Assembly: GCF_029813835.1 (NCBI RefSeq)
Contig: NZ_JARVKV010000070.1
Span: 1 to 33,646, forward strand
Reading direction: 5' to 3'
DNA length: 33,646 bases
Source of the DNA: Streptomyces sp. DH37
Lineage (GTDB): Bacteria; Actinomycetota; Actinomycetes; Streptomycetales; Streptomycetaceae
The position numbers and the translations under genes were made by a program. Below are positions 8,246 through 16,626 of the stretch, piece after piece (position 1 is the first letter of the stretch; each line of letters begins with the position of its first letter). The notes below the pieces were generated by a model, which was not told the DNA's origin, ran no database searches, and saw nothing but the letters and a program-made list of their open reading frames with translations.

Positions 8246-8266
8246 GCATTCGACAATGTCGAACGC
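8246..8266. promoter_or_regulatory. GylR operator candidate at gylR
   Basis: A perfect 15-bp palindrome, TTCGACA-A-TGTCGAA, occupies 8249-8263, with a further partial match out to 8246 and 8266. It repeats the core of the dyad in front of glpF and lies 55 bp upstream of the gylR ATG, fitting autoregulation. It is also about 160 bp upstream of the divergent metH start. Confidence 0.68.
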
Positions 8267-8328
8267 TATCGGATCATGCCAATGCCGCGGTAGCCGTCCG
8301 GTGCCCGACGTCCACGCCTCGGGACACC

Positions 8329-8358
8329 TGTGGCCTCCGCGATGCCGACAGATACCCT
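8329..8358 (+). promoter_or_regulatory. possible metH promoter
   Basis: TACCCT at 8353-8358 resembles Streptomyces -10 boxes, with TGTGGC (8329-8334) 18 bp upstream as a poor -35. I see no conserved SAM, SAH or cobalamin riboswitch elements in the leader. Confidence 0.3.
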
Positions 8359-8423
8359 GGCCGGGTGCGCTTCCCGATGGAAGACGCATAGCCGACAGCC
8401 GTCGCACCCCTGGGAGCCCTTCC

Positions 8424-11400
8424 ATGGCCGCTTTGCCGACCCCGCATGACTCCGACCCGACGCCGACCGCCGGACCCCCTTCCGCCGGCGCGTCGCGGAA
8501 CCCCCGCGCCGACGCGCTGCGCGAGGCGCTGGCCTCGCGGGTGGTGGTGGCCGACGGCGCCATGGGCACGATGCTCCAGGCGCAGGACCCGTCGCTGGAG
8601 GACTTCCAGCAGCTGGAGGGCTGCAACGAGGTCCTCAACGTCACCCGCCCCGACATCGTGCGCTCGGTGCACGAGGCGTACTTCGCGGTCGGGGTGGACT
8701 GCGTGGAGACCAACACCTTCGGCGCGAACTTCGCCGCGCTGGCGGAGTACGACATCGCCGACCGGGTCGGGGAGCTGTCCGAGGCCGGGGCGCGGATCGC
8801 GCGCGAGGCGGCGGACTCCTTCACCGCGACGGACGGGCGGCCGCGGTGGGTCCTGGGGTCGATGGGGCCGGGCACCAAGCTGCCGACGCTGGGGCACGTG
8901 GCCTACGGCGTGCTGCGGGACGCCTACCAGCGCAACGCCGAGGGGCTGGTGGCGGGCGGGGCGGACGCCCTGCTGGTGGAGACCACCCAGGACCTGCTGC
9001 AGACCAAGGCGGCGGTGCTGGGCGCGCGCCGGGCGCTCCGGGCGCTGGGCGTGGACCTGCCGGTGATCTGCTCGGTGACGGTGGAGACCACCGGCACGAT
9101 GCTGCTGGGCAGTGAGATCGGGGCCGCCCTGACGGCGCTGGAGCCGCTGGGCATCGACATGATCGGTCTGAACTGCGCCACGGGCCCGGCCGAGATGAGC
9201 GAGCACCTGCGGTACCTGGCCCGCCACGCGCGGGTGCCGATCTCCTGCATGCCGAACGCGGGTCTGCCGGTGCTGGGAGCGGACGGTGCGCACTATCCGC
9301 TCACGCCGGAGGAGCTGGCCGACGCGCAGGAGACGTTCGTGGCCGACTACGGGCTGTCGCTGGTGGGCGGGTGCTGCGGCACCACGCCGGAGCACCTGCG
9401 GCAGGTGGTGGAGCGGGTGAGAGGGGTGGCCCCGGCGCGGCGTGAGGCGGCCCCGGAGCCGGGGGCCGCGTCGCTGTACCAGGCGGTGCCGTTCCGGCAG
9501 GACACCGCGTACCTGGCGATCGGGGAGCGGACGAACGCCAACGGGTCGAAGAAGTTCCGCACCGCGATGCTCGAGGGCCGGTGGGACGACTGCGTGGAGA
9601 TCGCGCGGGAGCAGATCCGCGAGGGCGCGCACATGCTGGACGTGTGCGTGGACTACGTGGGCCGCGACGGGGTGGCGGACATGGCGGAGCTGGCCGGGCG
9701 GCTGGCCACCGCCTCCACGCTGCCGATCGTGCTGGACTCCACCGAGCCGGCGGTGATCTCGGCGGGCCTGGAGAGGCTGGGCGGCCGGGCGGTGATCAAC
9801 TCGGTGAACTACGAGGACGGCGACGGACCCGACTCCCGTTTCGCGAAGATCACCGCGCTGGCCAGGGAGCACGGCGCGGCGCTGATCGCGCTGACCATCG
9901 ACGAGCAGGGCCAGGCGCGCACCGCGGAGCACAAGGTCGCCGTCGCCGAGCGGCTGATCGCGGACCTGACCGGCAACTGGGGCATCGCCGAGTCGGACAT
10001 CCTGATCGACTGCCTGACGTTCACCATCTGCACCGGTACGGAGGAGTCCCGGGGTGACGGCGTGGCCACCATCGAGGCGATCCGCGAGCTGAAGCGGCGG
10101 CATCCGCGGGTGCAGACCACGCTGGGGCTGTCGAACATCTCCTTCGGTCTGAACCCGGCCGCGCGGATGGTGCTCAACTCCGTGTTCCTGGACGAGTGCG
10201 TCAGGGCGGGGCTGGACTCGGCGATCGTGCACGCCTCCAAGATCCTGCCCATCGCGAGGATCGAGCCGGAGCAGGTCGAGGTCGCCCTGGACCTGATCTA
10301 CGACCGGCGGCGGGAGGGTTACGACCCCCTCCAGCGGTTCCTGGAGCTGTTCGAGGGGGTGGACGCCACGTCGATGAGGGCGTCCAAGGCCGAGGAGCTG
10401 GCCGCTCTGCCGCTGGAGGAGCGGCTGAAGCGGCGGATCATCGACGGGGAGCGCAACGGCCTGGAGGCGGACCTGGACGCGGCGCTGGCCGAGCGGCCGG
10501 CGCTGGAGATCGTCAACGAGGTGCTGCTGGAGGGCATGAAGGTCGTCGGCGAGCTGTTCGGCTCCGGGCGGATGCAGCTGCCGTTCGTGCTGACCTCGGC
10601 CGAGGTGATGAAGGCGGCGGTGGCCTATCTGGAGCCGCACATGGAGAAGGCCGAGGGGGCCGAGGGCAAGGGCACGATCGTGCTGGCCACCGTGCGCGGG
10701 GATGTGCACGACATCGGCAAGAACTTGGTGGACATCATCCTGTCCAACAACGGCTACACGGTGGTCAACCTCGGCATCAAGCAGCCGCTCTCGGCGATCG
10801 TGGAGGCGGCCGAGGAGCACGGGGCGGACGTGATCGGCATGTCCGGGCTGCTGGTGAAGTCCACGGTGATCATGAAGGAGAACCTCCAGGAGCTCAACGC
10901 CCGCGAGCTGGCCGCCAAGTACCCGGTCATCCTGGGCGGGGCGGCGCTGACGCGGGCCTACGTGGAGCAGGACCTGCACGAGATCTACGCCGGCGAGGTC
11001 CGCTACGCCCGGGACGCCTTCGAGGGGCTGCGGCTGATGGACGCCCTGATCGCGGTCAAGCGCGGGGTGCCCGGCGCCAAGCTGCCCGAGCTGCGGCAGC
11101 GGCGGGTCAAGGCGGCGGCCGTCCAGGTGGAGGAGCGGGCCGAGACCGGTCCGGTGCGCTCGGACGTGGCGGTCGACAACCCCGTCCCCACTCCGCCGTT
11201 CTGGGGCACCAGGGTGGTCAAGGGCATTCCCCTGAAGGAGTACGCGAGCTGGCTGGACGAGGGCGCGCTGTTCAAGGGGCAGTGGGGGCTGAAGGCGGCG
11301 CGCACCGGTGAGGGGCCCTCCTACGAGGAGCTGGTGGAGCGGGAGGGGCGCCCCCGCCTGCGGGGCTGGCTGGAGCGGCTGCACACCGAGAACCTGCTGG

Positions 11401-11978
11401 AGGCGGCCGTGGTCTACGGCTACTTCCCCTGCCACTCCGAGGGCGAGGACCTGGTGGTGCTGGACGAGGCCGGCGGCGAGCGGTGCCGGTTCACCTTCCC
11501 GCGCCAGCGCCGCGGGCGCCGGCTGTGCCTGGCGGACTTCTTCCGGCCCGCCGACAGCGGCGAGACGGACGTGGTCGGTCTGCAGGTCGTCACCGTCGGC
11601 TCCCGCATCGGGGAGGCGACCGCCGACCTCTTCGCCGCCGACTCCTACCGGGACTACCTGGAGCTGCACGGCCTGTCGGTGCAGCTGGCGGAGGCGCTGG
11701 CCGAGTACTGGCACGCCCGGGTGCGCGCCGAACTCGGCTTCGCCGGGCAGGACCCGGCCGACATCGAGGACATGTTCGCCCTGAAGTACCGCGGGGCGCG
11801 CTTCTCGCTGGGGTACGGGGCCTGCCCGGACCTGGAGGACCGGGCCAAGATCGCCGAGCTGCTCCGGCCCGAGCGGATCGGGGTGAAGCTGAGCGAGGAG
11901 TTCCAGCTCCACCCCGAGCAGTCCACCGACGCCATCGTCCTCCACCATCCCGAGGCCAAGTACTTCAACGCGCGATAG
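8424..11978 (+). CDS. metH: cobalamin-dependent methionine synthase
   Basis: Encodes 1184 residues, full length for MetH. It moves a methyl group from 5-methyltetrahydrofolate through cobalamin to homocysteine, making methionine in the cytosol. Four modules appear in order: homocysteine-binding barrel (about 25-325) with zinc ligands C251 (GLNCATGP) and C317-C318 (GGCCGTT); pterin-binding barrel (about 350-630); B12-binding domain with the DVHDIG motif, His762 being the lower-axial cobalt ligand; and the C-terminal AdoMet reactivation domain with RFSLGY at 1126-1131. The ATG at 8424 follows GGGAG by 8 nt. The first 30 residues are a Pro/Thr-rich non-conserved leader. A strong hairpin follows the stop. 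Confidence 0.97.
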   Translation: MAALPTPHDSDPTPTAGPPSAGASRNPRADALREALASRVVVADGAMGTMLQAQDPSLEDFQQLEGCNEVLNVTRPDIVRSVHEAYFAVGVDCVETNTFGANFAALAEYDIADRVGELSEAGARIAREAADSFTATDGRPRWVLGSMGPGTKLPTLGHVAYGVLRDAYQRNAEGLVAGGADALLVETTQDLLQTKAAVLGARRALRALGVDLPVICSVTVETTGTMLLGSEIGAALTALEPLGIDMIGLNCATGPAEMSEHLRYLARHARVPISCMPNAGLPVLGADGAHYPLTPEELADAQETFVADYGLSLVGGCCGTTPEHLRQVVERVRGVAPARREAAPEPGAASLYQAVPFRQDTAYLAIGERTNANGSKKFRTAMLEGRWDDCVEIAREQIREGAHMLDVCVDYVGRDGVADMAELAGRLATASTLPIVLDSTEPAVISAGLERLGGRAVINSVNYEDGDGPDSRFAKITALAREHGAALIALTIDEQGQARTAEHKVAVAERLIADLTGNWGIAESDILIDCLTFTICTGTEESRGDGVATIEAIRELKRRHPRVQTTLGLSNISFGLNPAARMVLNSVFLDECVRAGLDSAIVHASKILPIARIEPEQVEVALDLIYDRRREGYDPLQRFLELFEGVDATSMRASKAEELAALPLEERLKRRIIDGERNGLEADLDAALAERPALEIVNEVLLEGMKVVGELFGSGRMQLPFVLTSAEVMKAAVAYLEPHMEKAEGAEGKGTIVLATVRGDVHDIGKNLVDIILSNNGYTVVNLGIKQPLSAIVEAAEEHGADVIGMSGLLVKSTVIMKENLQELNARELAAKYPVILGGAALTRAYVEQDLHEIYAGEVRYARDAFEGLRLMDALIAVKRGVPGAKLPELRQRRVKAAAVQVEERAETGPVRSDVAVDNPVPTPPFWGTRVVKGIPLKEYASWLDEGALFKGQWGLKAARTGEGPSYEELVEREGRPRLRGWLERLHTENLLEAAVVYGYFPCHSEGEDLVVLDEAGGERCRFTFPRQRRGRRLCLADFFRPADSGETDVVGLQVVTVGSRIGEATADLFAADSYRDYLELHGLSVQLAEALAEYWHARVRAELGFAGQDPADIEDMFALKYRGARFSLGYGACPDLEDRAKIAELLRPERIGVKLSEEFQLHPEQSTDAIVLHHPEAKYFNAR

Positions 11979-12013
11979 TTCACCGGCCGTCGTAGACTGA
12001 TCTGTCCGGTACA

Positions 12014-12051
12014 GGCCGGTCGCCCGTTCCGCCAGGTGCGGGCGACCGGCC
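12014..12051 (+). terminator. hairpin after metH
   Basis: A perfect 13-bp stem, GGCCGGTCGCCCG with CGGGCGACCGGCC, has a 12-nt loop and starts 35 nt after the metH stop. It may terminate metH. A TAGACT box at 11993-11998 could instead start a transcript for the HAD gene just upstream of it, making the hairpin a leader structure. Confidence 0.65.
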
Positions 12052-12078
12052 TTCGCGTCCCTCGTAGGAGGCACACGG

Positions 12079-12879
12079 ATGACCCGTCCCCTTTCCCGCG
12101 CCGACGTTCCCCCCGTCTTCGGCGGGGGTGCCGCGGTTCCCGCGTCCGCGTCCGCTCCCGTGTTCGGCGGGAGGAGGGGCAGGAGAGCCTCGGCGGCGGA
12201 CGTCGCCTCCGCGGTCGTCTCGTCCGGTCCCGAGGCGGTCCTGCTGGACATGGACGGCACCCTGGTGGACACCGAGGGCTTCTGGTGGGAGACGGAGGTC
12301 GAGGTGTTCGCCGAGCTGGGGCACGCGCTGGCCGACGAGCACCGTGAGGTGGTGGTCGGCGGGCCGATGTCGCGGAGTGCCATGTACCTGATTCAGGCCA
12401 CCGGGGCGGACATCTCCCTGGCGGACCTGACGGTGCTGCTCAACTCCAGGTTCATCGAGCGGATCGAGCGGGGGGTCCGTCTGATGCCCGGGGCCCGGCG
12501 GCTGCTGACGGAGCTGGCGGCGCACGACGTGCCCGCGGCCCTGGTGTCGGCGTCGCACCGGCGGGTGATCGACCGGATGCTGGTCTCCCTGGGGCCGGAG
12601 CACTTCGCGCTCACCCTGGCGGGTGACGAGGTGGAGCGGACCAAGCCGCACCCGGACCCGTATCTGCTGGCCGCCTCCCGGCTGGGGGCGGACCCGGGGC
12701 GCTGCGTGGTGGTGGAGGACACCGCGACCGGTGTGGCGTCGGCGGAGGCGGCGGGCTGCCACGTGGTGGCGGTGCCCTCGGTGACGCGGATCGAGCCCGC
12801 GGCGCGGCGGACGGTCGTCCCGTCCCTGGAAGAAGTGGATCTGCCTTTTCTGCGCTCTCTGGTCGCCGCCGCGCACTGA
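12079..12879 (+). CDS. HAD-superfamily phosphatase/phosphoglucomutase-like hydrolase
   Basis: Encodes 266 residues. The HAD catalytic motifs are all present: DMDGTLVD with nucleophile D57 and general acid D59, SAS in LVSASHRR (motif II), the lysine in TKPHPDPY (motif III), and VVEDTATGV (motif IV). The four-helix cap between motifs I and II resembles the beta-phosphoglucomutase/phosphonatase-like subgroup (type IA). It probably removes phosphate from a small sugar phosphate or similar metabolite; the substrate cannot be named. TAGGAGG stands 7 nt before the ATG. The first 50 residues are low-complexity with a repeated PVFGG element and lie outside the fold. Co-oriented with metH, but separated from it by a strong hairpin. 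Confidence 0.88.
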   Translation: MTRPLSRADVPPVFGGGAAVPASASAPVFGGRRGRRASAADVASAVVSSGPEAVLLDMDGTLVDTEGFWWETEVEVFAELGHALADEHREVVVGGPMSRSAMYLIQATGADISLADLTVLLNSRFIERIERGVRLMPGARRLLTELAAHDVPAALVSASHRRVIDRMLVSLGPEHFALTLAGDEVERTKPHPDPYLLAASRLGADPGRCVVVEDTATGVASAEAAGCHVVAVPSVTRIEPAARRTVVPSLEEVDLPFLRSLVAAAH

Positions 12880-13267
12880 GCGTGCGCCGGTCGCTGCGTG
12901 ACGAATACGCGGAAAACCGTGAGCAGTGGCGTGCTCATTATCCGTGACGAATCCGGTGGCTGAATTCCCGCTTTTCATCTGGCAGTTGAAGGGGTGACTT
13001 TCGTCACGCGGTCCCGGTTCGGCGGGAGGGGGCCGGGGTGGTTCCGGGAGGGCTTGGCCTTGTTTTCGCGCGCCCATGTGTCCCGGTTGGTGCCTGCTCG
13101 CGCCGATCGCTCCGGCGTCCGGTTATCGGATCGTATGACAGCGTTATCGGAGCGTGATAACTCCACGTCGGCGGCCCGGAGAGGTGACGGACTCCGCGGC
13201 TACTAATGTCTGTTCCCCGGCCGGAGAATTCGGCGACAACCCCGGCCGTACGAGGAGACCGTCACCG
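12880..13267. promoter_or_regulatory. repeat-rich control region before SBP pair
   Basis: No gene is evident in these 388 bp. Three copies of CGTGACGAA occur: direct at 12897 and 12943, and inverted at 13000-13008 inside GTGACTTTCGTCAC. Two tandem GTTATCGGA(T/G)CGT elements begin at 13122 and 13143, exactly 21 bp apart; the second forms the palindrome GTTATC-N7-GATAAC (13143-13161). ATGACA (13135-13140) and TAACTC (13158-13163), 17 bp apart, make a possible promoter embedded in these repeats. A TAATGT box at 13204-13209 is a second -10 candidate. The binding factors are unknown. Confidence 0.5.
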
Positions 13268-14866
13268 ATGAACCGTAAGACGCTGGTGCTGCCCGCCATC
13301 GCGGGCCTGCTGGCACCCCTGCTCGTTGCATGCGGCAACGACAGTGCGGGGGGCAAAAACGGTGGAACGATCGTTGTCGGTACCACCGACCGTATCGAAG
13401 CCACCGCGGAGGCACCCGCTCCGCTCGATCCCGCGGCGGTCTACGACGTCAGCACGTGGAACGTTTTCCGCAACACCTTCCAGACCCTTCTGCGCCTGCC
13501 CCGCGCGGGCACCCAGCCGGAGGCGGAGGCCGCCGAGGAGTGCGGCTTCACCGACCAGCGCAGCGCGCAGTACCGCTGCACCCTCCGGGAGGGGCTCACG
13601 TTCTCCAACGGTCACGACCTGACCGCCGAGGACGTCGTGTTCTCCGTCAACCGCATGCTCGACATCAACGACCCTGGCGGCCCCGCGTCGCTGCTGAGCA
13701 ACCTCGACCGGGTCGAGGCGCCGTCCGGGAACGAGGTGGTCTTCCACCTCAGGAAGCCCGACGCCACCTTCCCCTACAAGCTCGCCACCCCCGCGGCGGC
13801 GATCGTGGACAGCGAGGTCTACCCGGCCGACAAGGTCCACGAGGGCTACGGGCTCGTCGGCTCCGGCCCCTACGTCCTGGAGTCCTTCGACGCCGGGGGC
13901 GGCAGGGCGGTCCTGGCCCGCAACGACGCCTACAAGGGCGACCTGGAGCTGCGGAACGGCCGCGTCGAGCTGCGGTTCTTCGACGACTCCCAGGCCATGG
14001 AGAAGGCCCTGCGCGACGGTGACATCGACGTGATGAACCGGAGCCTGTCGCCCGAGCAGATCGACCGGCTGGGGAGCGACAAGGGCGACGGCATCGACGT
14101 CGTCGAGATGTCCGGCCAGGAGATCCGCTACCTCGTCTTCGCCACCGACGACCCGGTCGCCGGCCGCAAGGCCGTGCGCCAGGCCATCGCCCAGACCGTG
14201 GACCGCGGCGAGCTGGTGCGCGACGTGTACGCGCGGACCGCCGAGCCCCTGTACTCCATCGTCCCCAGCGGGCTGACCGGCCACCACAACTCCTTCTTCA
14301 ACGTCTACGGCGAGCCGGACGTCAAGGCCGCCCGCGCCGTCCTGGAGCGCGCCGGCGTCGAGACCCCGGTCAGTCTCGAACTCACCTACACCACCGACCA
14401 CTACGGCCCGGCCACGGCCGAGGAGTTCGAGGTGCTGGCCAAGCAGCTCAACGGCTCCGGGCTGTTCAGGGCGACGGTCAAGGGCGTGCCGTGGAAGACC
14501 TACCGGCCCGCCTCGGCCAAGCAGCAGTACGCGGTCTACGGCATGGGCTGGTTCCCGGACTTCCCGGACCCGGACAACTTCGTCGCGCCCTTCTTCGCCG
14601 AGGACAACTTCCTGGGCTCCCCGTACGAGAACAACGAGATCCGCGAGCAGCTCATCCCGCGGACCCGGGTCAAGGAGCAGCGCGACACCGCGGTCGAGGA
14701 CTTCGTCCGCGTCCAGGACATCGTCGCCAAGGAGGTGCCGGTGCTGCCGCTGTGGCAGGGCAAGCAGTACGTCGCGGCCCGCGACGGCGTCACGGGAGTG
14801 GAGTGGGCGCTCAACTCCTCCTCGGTGCTCCAGCTGTGGGAGCTGGGAAGAAGCGTGCAGGGCTGA
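13268..14866 (+). CDS. family 5 extracellular solute-binding lipoprotein (copy 1)
   Basis: Encodes 532 residues. A short basic start (MNRK), a hydrophobic stretch and the lipobox LVAC mark a lipoprotein anchored at Cys22 on the outer face of the membrane. The body belongs to SBP family 5 (DppA/OppA type), usually peptide, nickel or oligosaccharide receptors for ABC importers. Typical blocks are LREGLTFSNGHDLTAEDVVFS and VLPLWQGKQY near the C-terminus. Two cysteines (EECGF and YRCTL) are conserved with the next gene and could form a disulphide. GAGGAG lies about 10 nt before the ATG. No permease or ATPase gene is nearby, so it must use a remote transporter or act as a sensor. The ligand is unknown. 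Confidence 0.85.
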   Translation: MNRKTLVLPAIAGLLAPLLVACGNDSAGGKNGGTIVVGTTDRIEATAEAPAPLDPAAVYDVSTWNVFRNTFQTLLRLPRAGTQPEAEAAEECGFTDQRSAQYRCTLREGLTFSNGHDLTAEDVVFSVNRMLDINDPGGPASLLSNLDRVEAPSGNEVVFHLRKPDATFPYKLATPAAAIVDSEVYPADKVHEGYGLVGSGPYVLESFDAGGGRAVLARNDAYKGDLELRNGRVELRFFDDSQAMEKALRDGDIDVMNRSLSPEQIDRLGSDKGDGIDVVEMSGQEIRYLVFATDDPVAGRKAVRQAIAQTVDRGELVRDVYARTAEPLYSIVPSGLTGHHNSFFNVYGEPDVKAARAVLERAGVETPVSLELTYTTDHYGPATAEEFEVLAKQLNGSGLFRATVKGVPWKTYRPASAKQQYAVYGMGWFPDFPDPDNFVAPFFAEDNFLGSPYENNEIREQLIPRTRVKEQRDTAVEDFVRVQDIVAKEVPVLPLWQGKQYVAARDGVTGVEWALNSSSVLQLWELGRSVQG

Positions 14867-14873
14867 GCGGGAC

Positions 14874-14901
14874 CCGCGCCGCCCCGCACGGGGCGGCGCG
14901 G
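14874..14901 (+). terminator. hairpin between the two SBP genes
   Basis: A perfect 12-bp stem, CCGCGCCGCCCC with GGGGCGGCGCGG, closed by a GCAC tetraloop, starts 8 nt after the first SBP stop. There is no T-tract. It may terminate or protect the upstream transcript while allowing partial read-through. Confidence 0.6.
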
Positions 14902-14957
14902 AACCGCGGGAACGGGGGGCGCAAGGAACGGCACACACCACGGATGAGGATGGAAAC

Positions 14958-16550
14958 GTGAGGAAAAGGGCCCGGCTGTGGGCGCTTCCGATCGGTACGA
15001 CCCTGGTCGCCGCGCTGCTCACCGGCTGCGGTGACGAGGAGGGGACGAGCGCCGGCGAGGGCGGGCGGATCGTGATGGGGATGACCGACGAGGTCCTGGC
15101 CGTCGATCCCGCCTCCGGCTACGACCCGGGATCCTGGCTGGTCTTCAACAACGTCTTCCAGTCGCTGCTCAGCTTCCCCAAGGACGGGACGGACCCCCAG
15201 CCGGAGGCCGCGCGGAGCTGCGCGTTCACCGACAGCAGGAGCCAGGTCTTCCGCTGCGTCCTCAAGGACGGGCTGACGTTCACCAACGGCAACCCGCTCA
15301 CCTCGAAGGACGTGAAGTTCTCCTTCGAGCGCACCCTGCGCATCGACGACCCCGACGGCCCGGCCGTGATGCTGTCGACGATCGAGGAGATCGAGACCCC
15401 GGACGCCAAGACGGTCGTCTTCCGCCTCGGCCGGCCCGACGCCACCTTCCCGCAGAAGATCGCCTCCGGCGCCGGGTCGATCGTCGACCACCGCGCGTAC
15501 CCGGCCGACGAGCTGCGCACCGACGGGCAGGCCGTCGGCTCGGGCGTCTACCGGCTCGACTCCTACGGCGCCGAGGAGGCCGTCTTCTCCGTCAACCCCG
15601 GCTACATCGGGCCCGCCGAGGTGAAGAACTCCGGGATGACGATGAGGTTCTTCCACGGCGACCAGGCGGCGCTGAAGAAGGCCCTCCAGGACGGCGAGGT
15701 GGACCTGGCCTACCGCGGACTGGCCATGGACGACATCGCCGACCTGGACGCGGCGGCGGGCGCCGAGGACGGGATGGAGGTCGTCGAGGGCACCAGCGCC
15801 GAGGTGCACCACCTGGTCTTCAACATGAAGCACCCGGTCACCGGCAAGCCGGGCGTGCGCAAGGCCATCGCGCACCTGCTGGACCGCTCCACGCTCATCC
15901 GCGACGTCTACCGGCGCACCGCCGAGCCGCTGTACTCGATCGTGCCCGCCGGCATCACCGGCCACAACACGGCCTTCTTCGACCTCTACGGCGACCGCCC
16001 GCAGCCGAAGAAGGCCCGGGCCGCCCTGCGCGCCGAGGGCATCACCGGGAAGGTGAAGCTGACCCTGTGGGCCACCCCGGTGCGCTACGGGCCCGCCACC
16101 GTCCAGGAGTTCGAGGAGATCGCCCAGCAGCTCAACGCCAGCGGCCTGTTCGACGCCACGGTCGAGAGCGTGGAGCTGGAGGAGTACGAGAAGGGCATCG
16201 AGGCGGGCGAGTACGGCGTGTACGTCAAGGGCTGGGTGCCCGACTACCCCGACGCCGACAACTTCACCGCGCCCTTCTTCGGCGAGGACAACGTGCTGGG
16301 CAACGGCTACGACGCCGGCCGGATCACCTCCGAGCTGCTGCCGCGCACCGCGGCGGTCGGCGACCGCGCCGCCACCGTCGCGGACTTCGACGCGATCCAG
16401 GACATCGTCGCCCGGGACCTGCCCGTCCTGCCGGTGTGGCAGGGCAAGCAGTACGCCGTGGCGCGCGAGGACGTCGCCGGGCTGGAGTGGACGCTGGACG
16501 CCTCCACCGTCTTCCGCTTCTGGGAGATCAGCAAGGGCGCCGGGGGCTGA
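14958..16550 (+). CDS. family 5 extracellular solute-binding lipoprotein (copy 2)
   Basis: Encodes 530 residues and is a clear paralogue of the preceding gene, with shared blocks such as TAEPLYSIVP, RPDATFP, NFTAPFFGEDN and VLPVWQGKQY. The signal peptide begins MRKRAR and ends in lipobox LTGC with Cys24 as the lipidated residue. The conserved cysteine pair appears as RSCAF and FRCVL. The GTG at 14958 is used, with GAGGA 7 nt upstream. Only about 90 bp separate it from copy 1, so the two may be partly co-transcribed despite the hairpin between them. Tandem duplication followed by divergence is the simplest history; the two may bind different ligands or form a high/low-affinity pair. Confidence 0.85.
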   Translation: MRKRARLWALPIGTTLVAALLTGCGDEEGTSAGEGGRIVMGMTDEVLAVDPASGYDPGSWLVFNNVFQSLLSFPKDGTDPQPEAARSCAFTDSRSQVFRCVLKDGLTFTNGNPLTSKDVKFSFERTLRIDDPDGPAVMLSTIEEIETPDAKTVVFRLGRPDATFPQKIASGAGSIVDHRAYPADELRTDGQAVGSGVYRLDSYGAEEAVFSVNPGYIGPAEVKNSGMTMRFFHGDQAALKKALQDGEVDLAYRGLAMDDIADLDAAAGAEDGMEVVEGTSAEVHHLVFNMKHPVTGKPGVRKAIAHLLDRSTLIRDVYRRTAEPLYSIVPAGITGHNTAFFDLYGDRPQPKKARAALRAEGITGKVKLTLWATPVRYGPATVQEFEEIAQQLNASGLFDATVESVELEEYEKGIEAGEYGVYVKGWVPDYPDADNFTAPFFGEDNVLGNGYDAGRITSELLPRTAAVGDRAATVADFDAIQDIVARDLPVLPVWQGKQYAVAREDVAGLEWTLDASTVFRFWEISKGAGG

Positions 16551-16583
16551 CGCGCCCGCTTCCCGGCCCGCTCCCGGCCCGTT

Positions 16584-16615
16584 CCCGGCCCGCAGCCTTC
16601 CCGCGGCGGGCCGGG
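16584..16615. terminator. terminator between convergent SBP and regulator genes
   Basis: A perfect 10-bp stem, CCCGGCCCGC with GCGGGCCGGG, has a 12-nt loop. It is preceded by two more direct copies of CCCGGCCCG (from 16562 and 16573), which could pair alternatively with the same 3' arm. It lies between convergent genes and can serve both. Confidence 0.6.
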
Positions 16616-16626
16616 CCGCCCTCCCG

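Noticed and set aside
8194..8256. Upstream starts for gylR at 8256 and for metH at 8256 on the other strand
   Set aside because: Both would begin inside the operator palindrome; the later ATG codons have ribosome-binding sites and match family N-termini.
8267..8423. Riboswitch before metH
   Set aside because: I looked for conserved SAM, SAH and cobalamin riboswitch segments and saw none; a covariance-model search would settle it.
8274..12383. Very long open frame antisense to metH
   Set aside because: It mirrors the third-position GC of metH, has low-complexity Leu/Arg/His/Gln-rich translation without domains, and metH is fully supported on the plus strand.
14944..14961. Five-codon ORF (ATG AGG ATG GAA ACG TGA) overlapping the second SBP start
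   Set aside because: Too short to judge, and its GAGGA doubles as the ribosome-binding site of the lipoprotein gene; likely chance.
16562..16593. Mobile-element end repeats near 16570
   Set aside because: The CCCGGCCCG copies are short, adjacent to a terminator stem, and no transposase or target-site duplication is seen.
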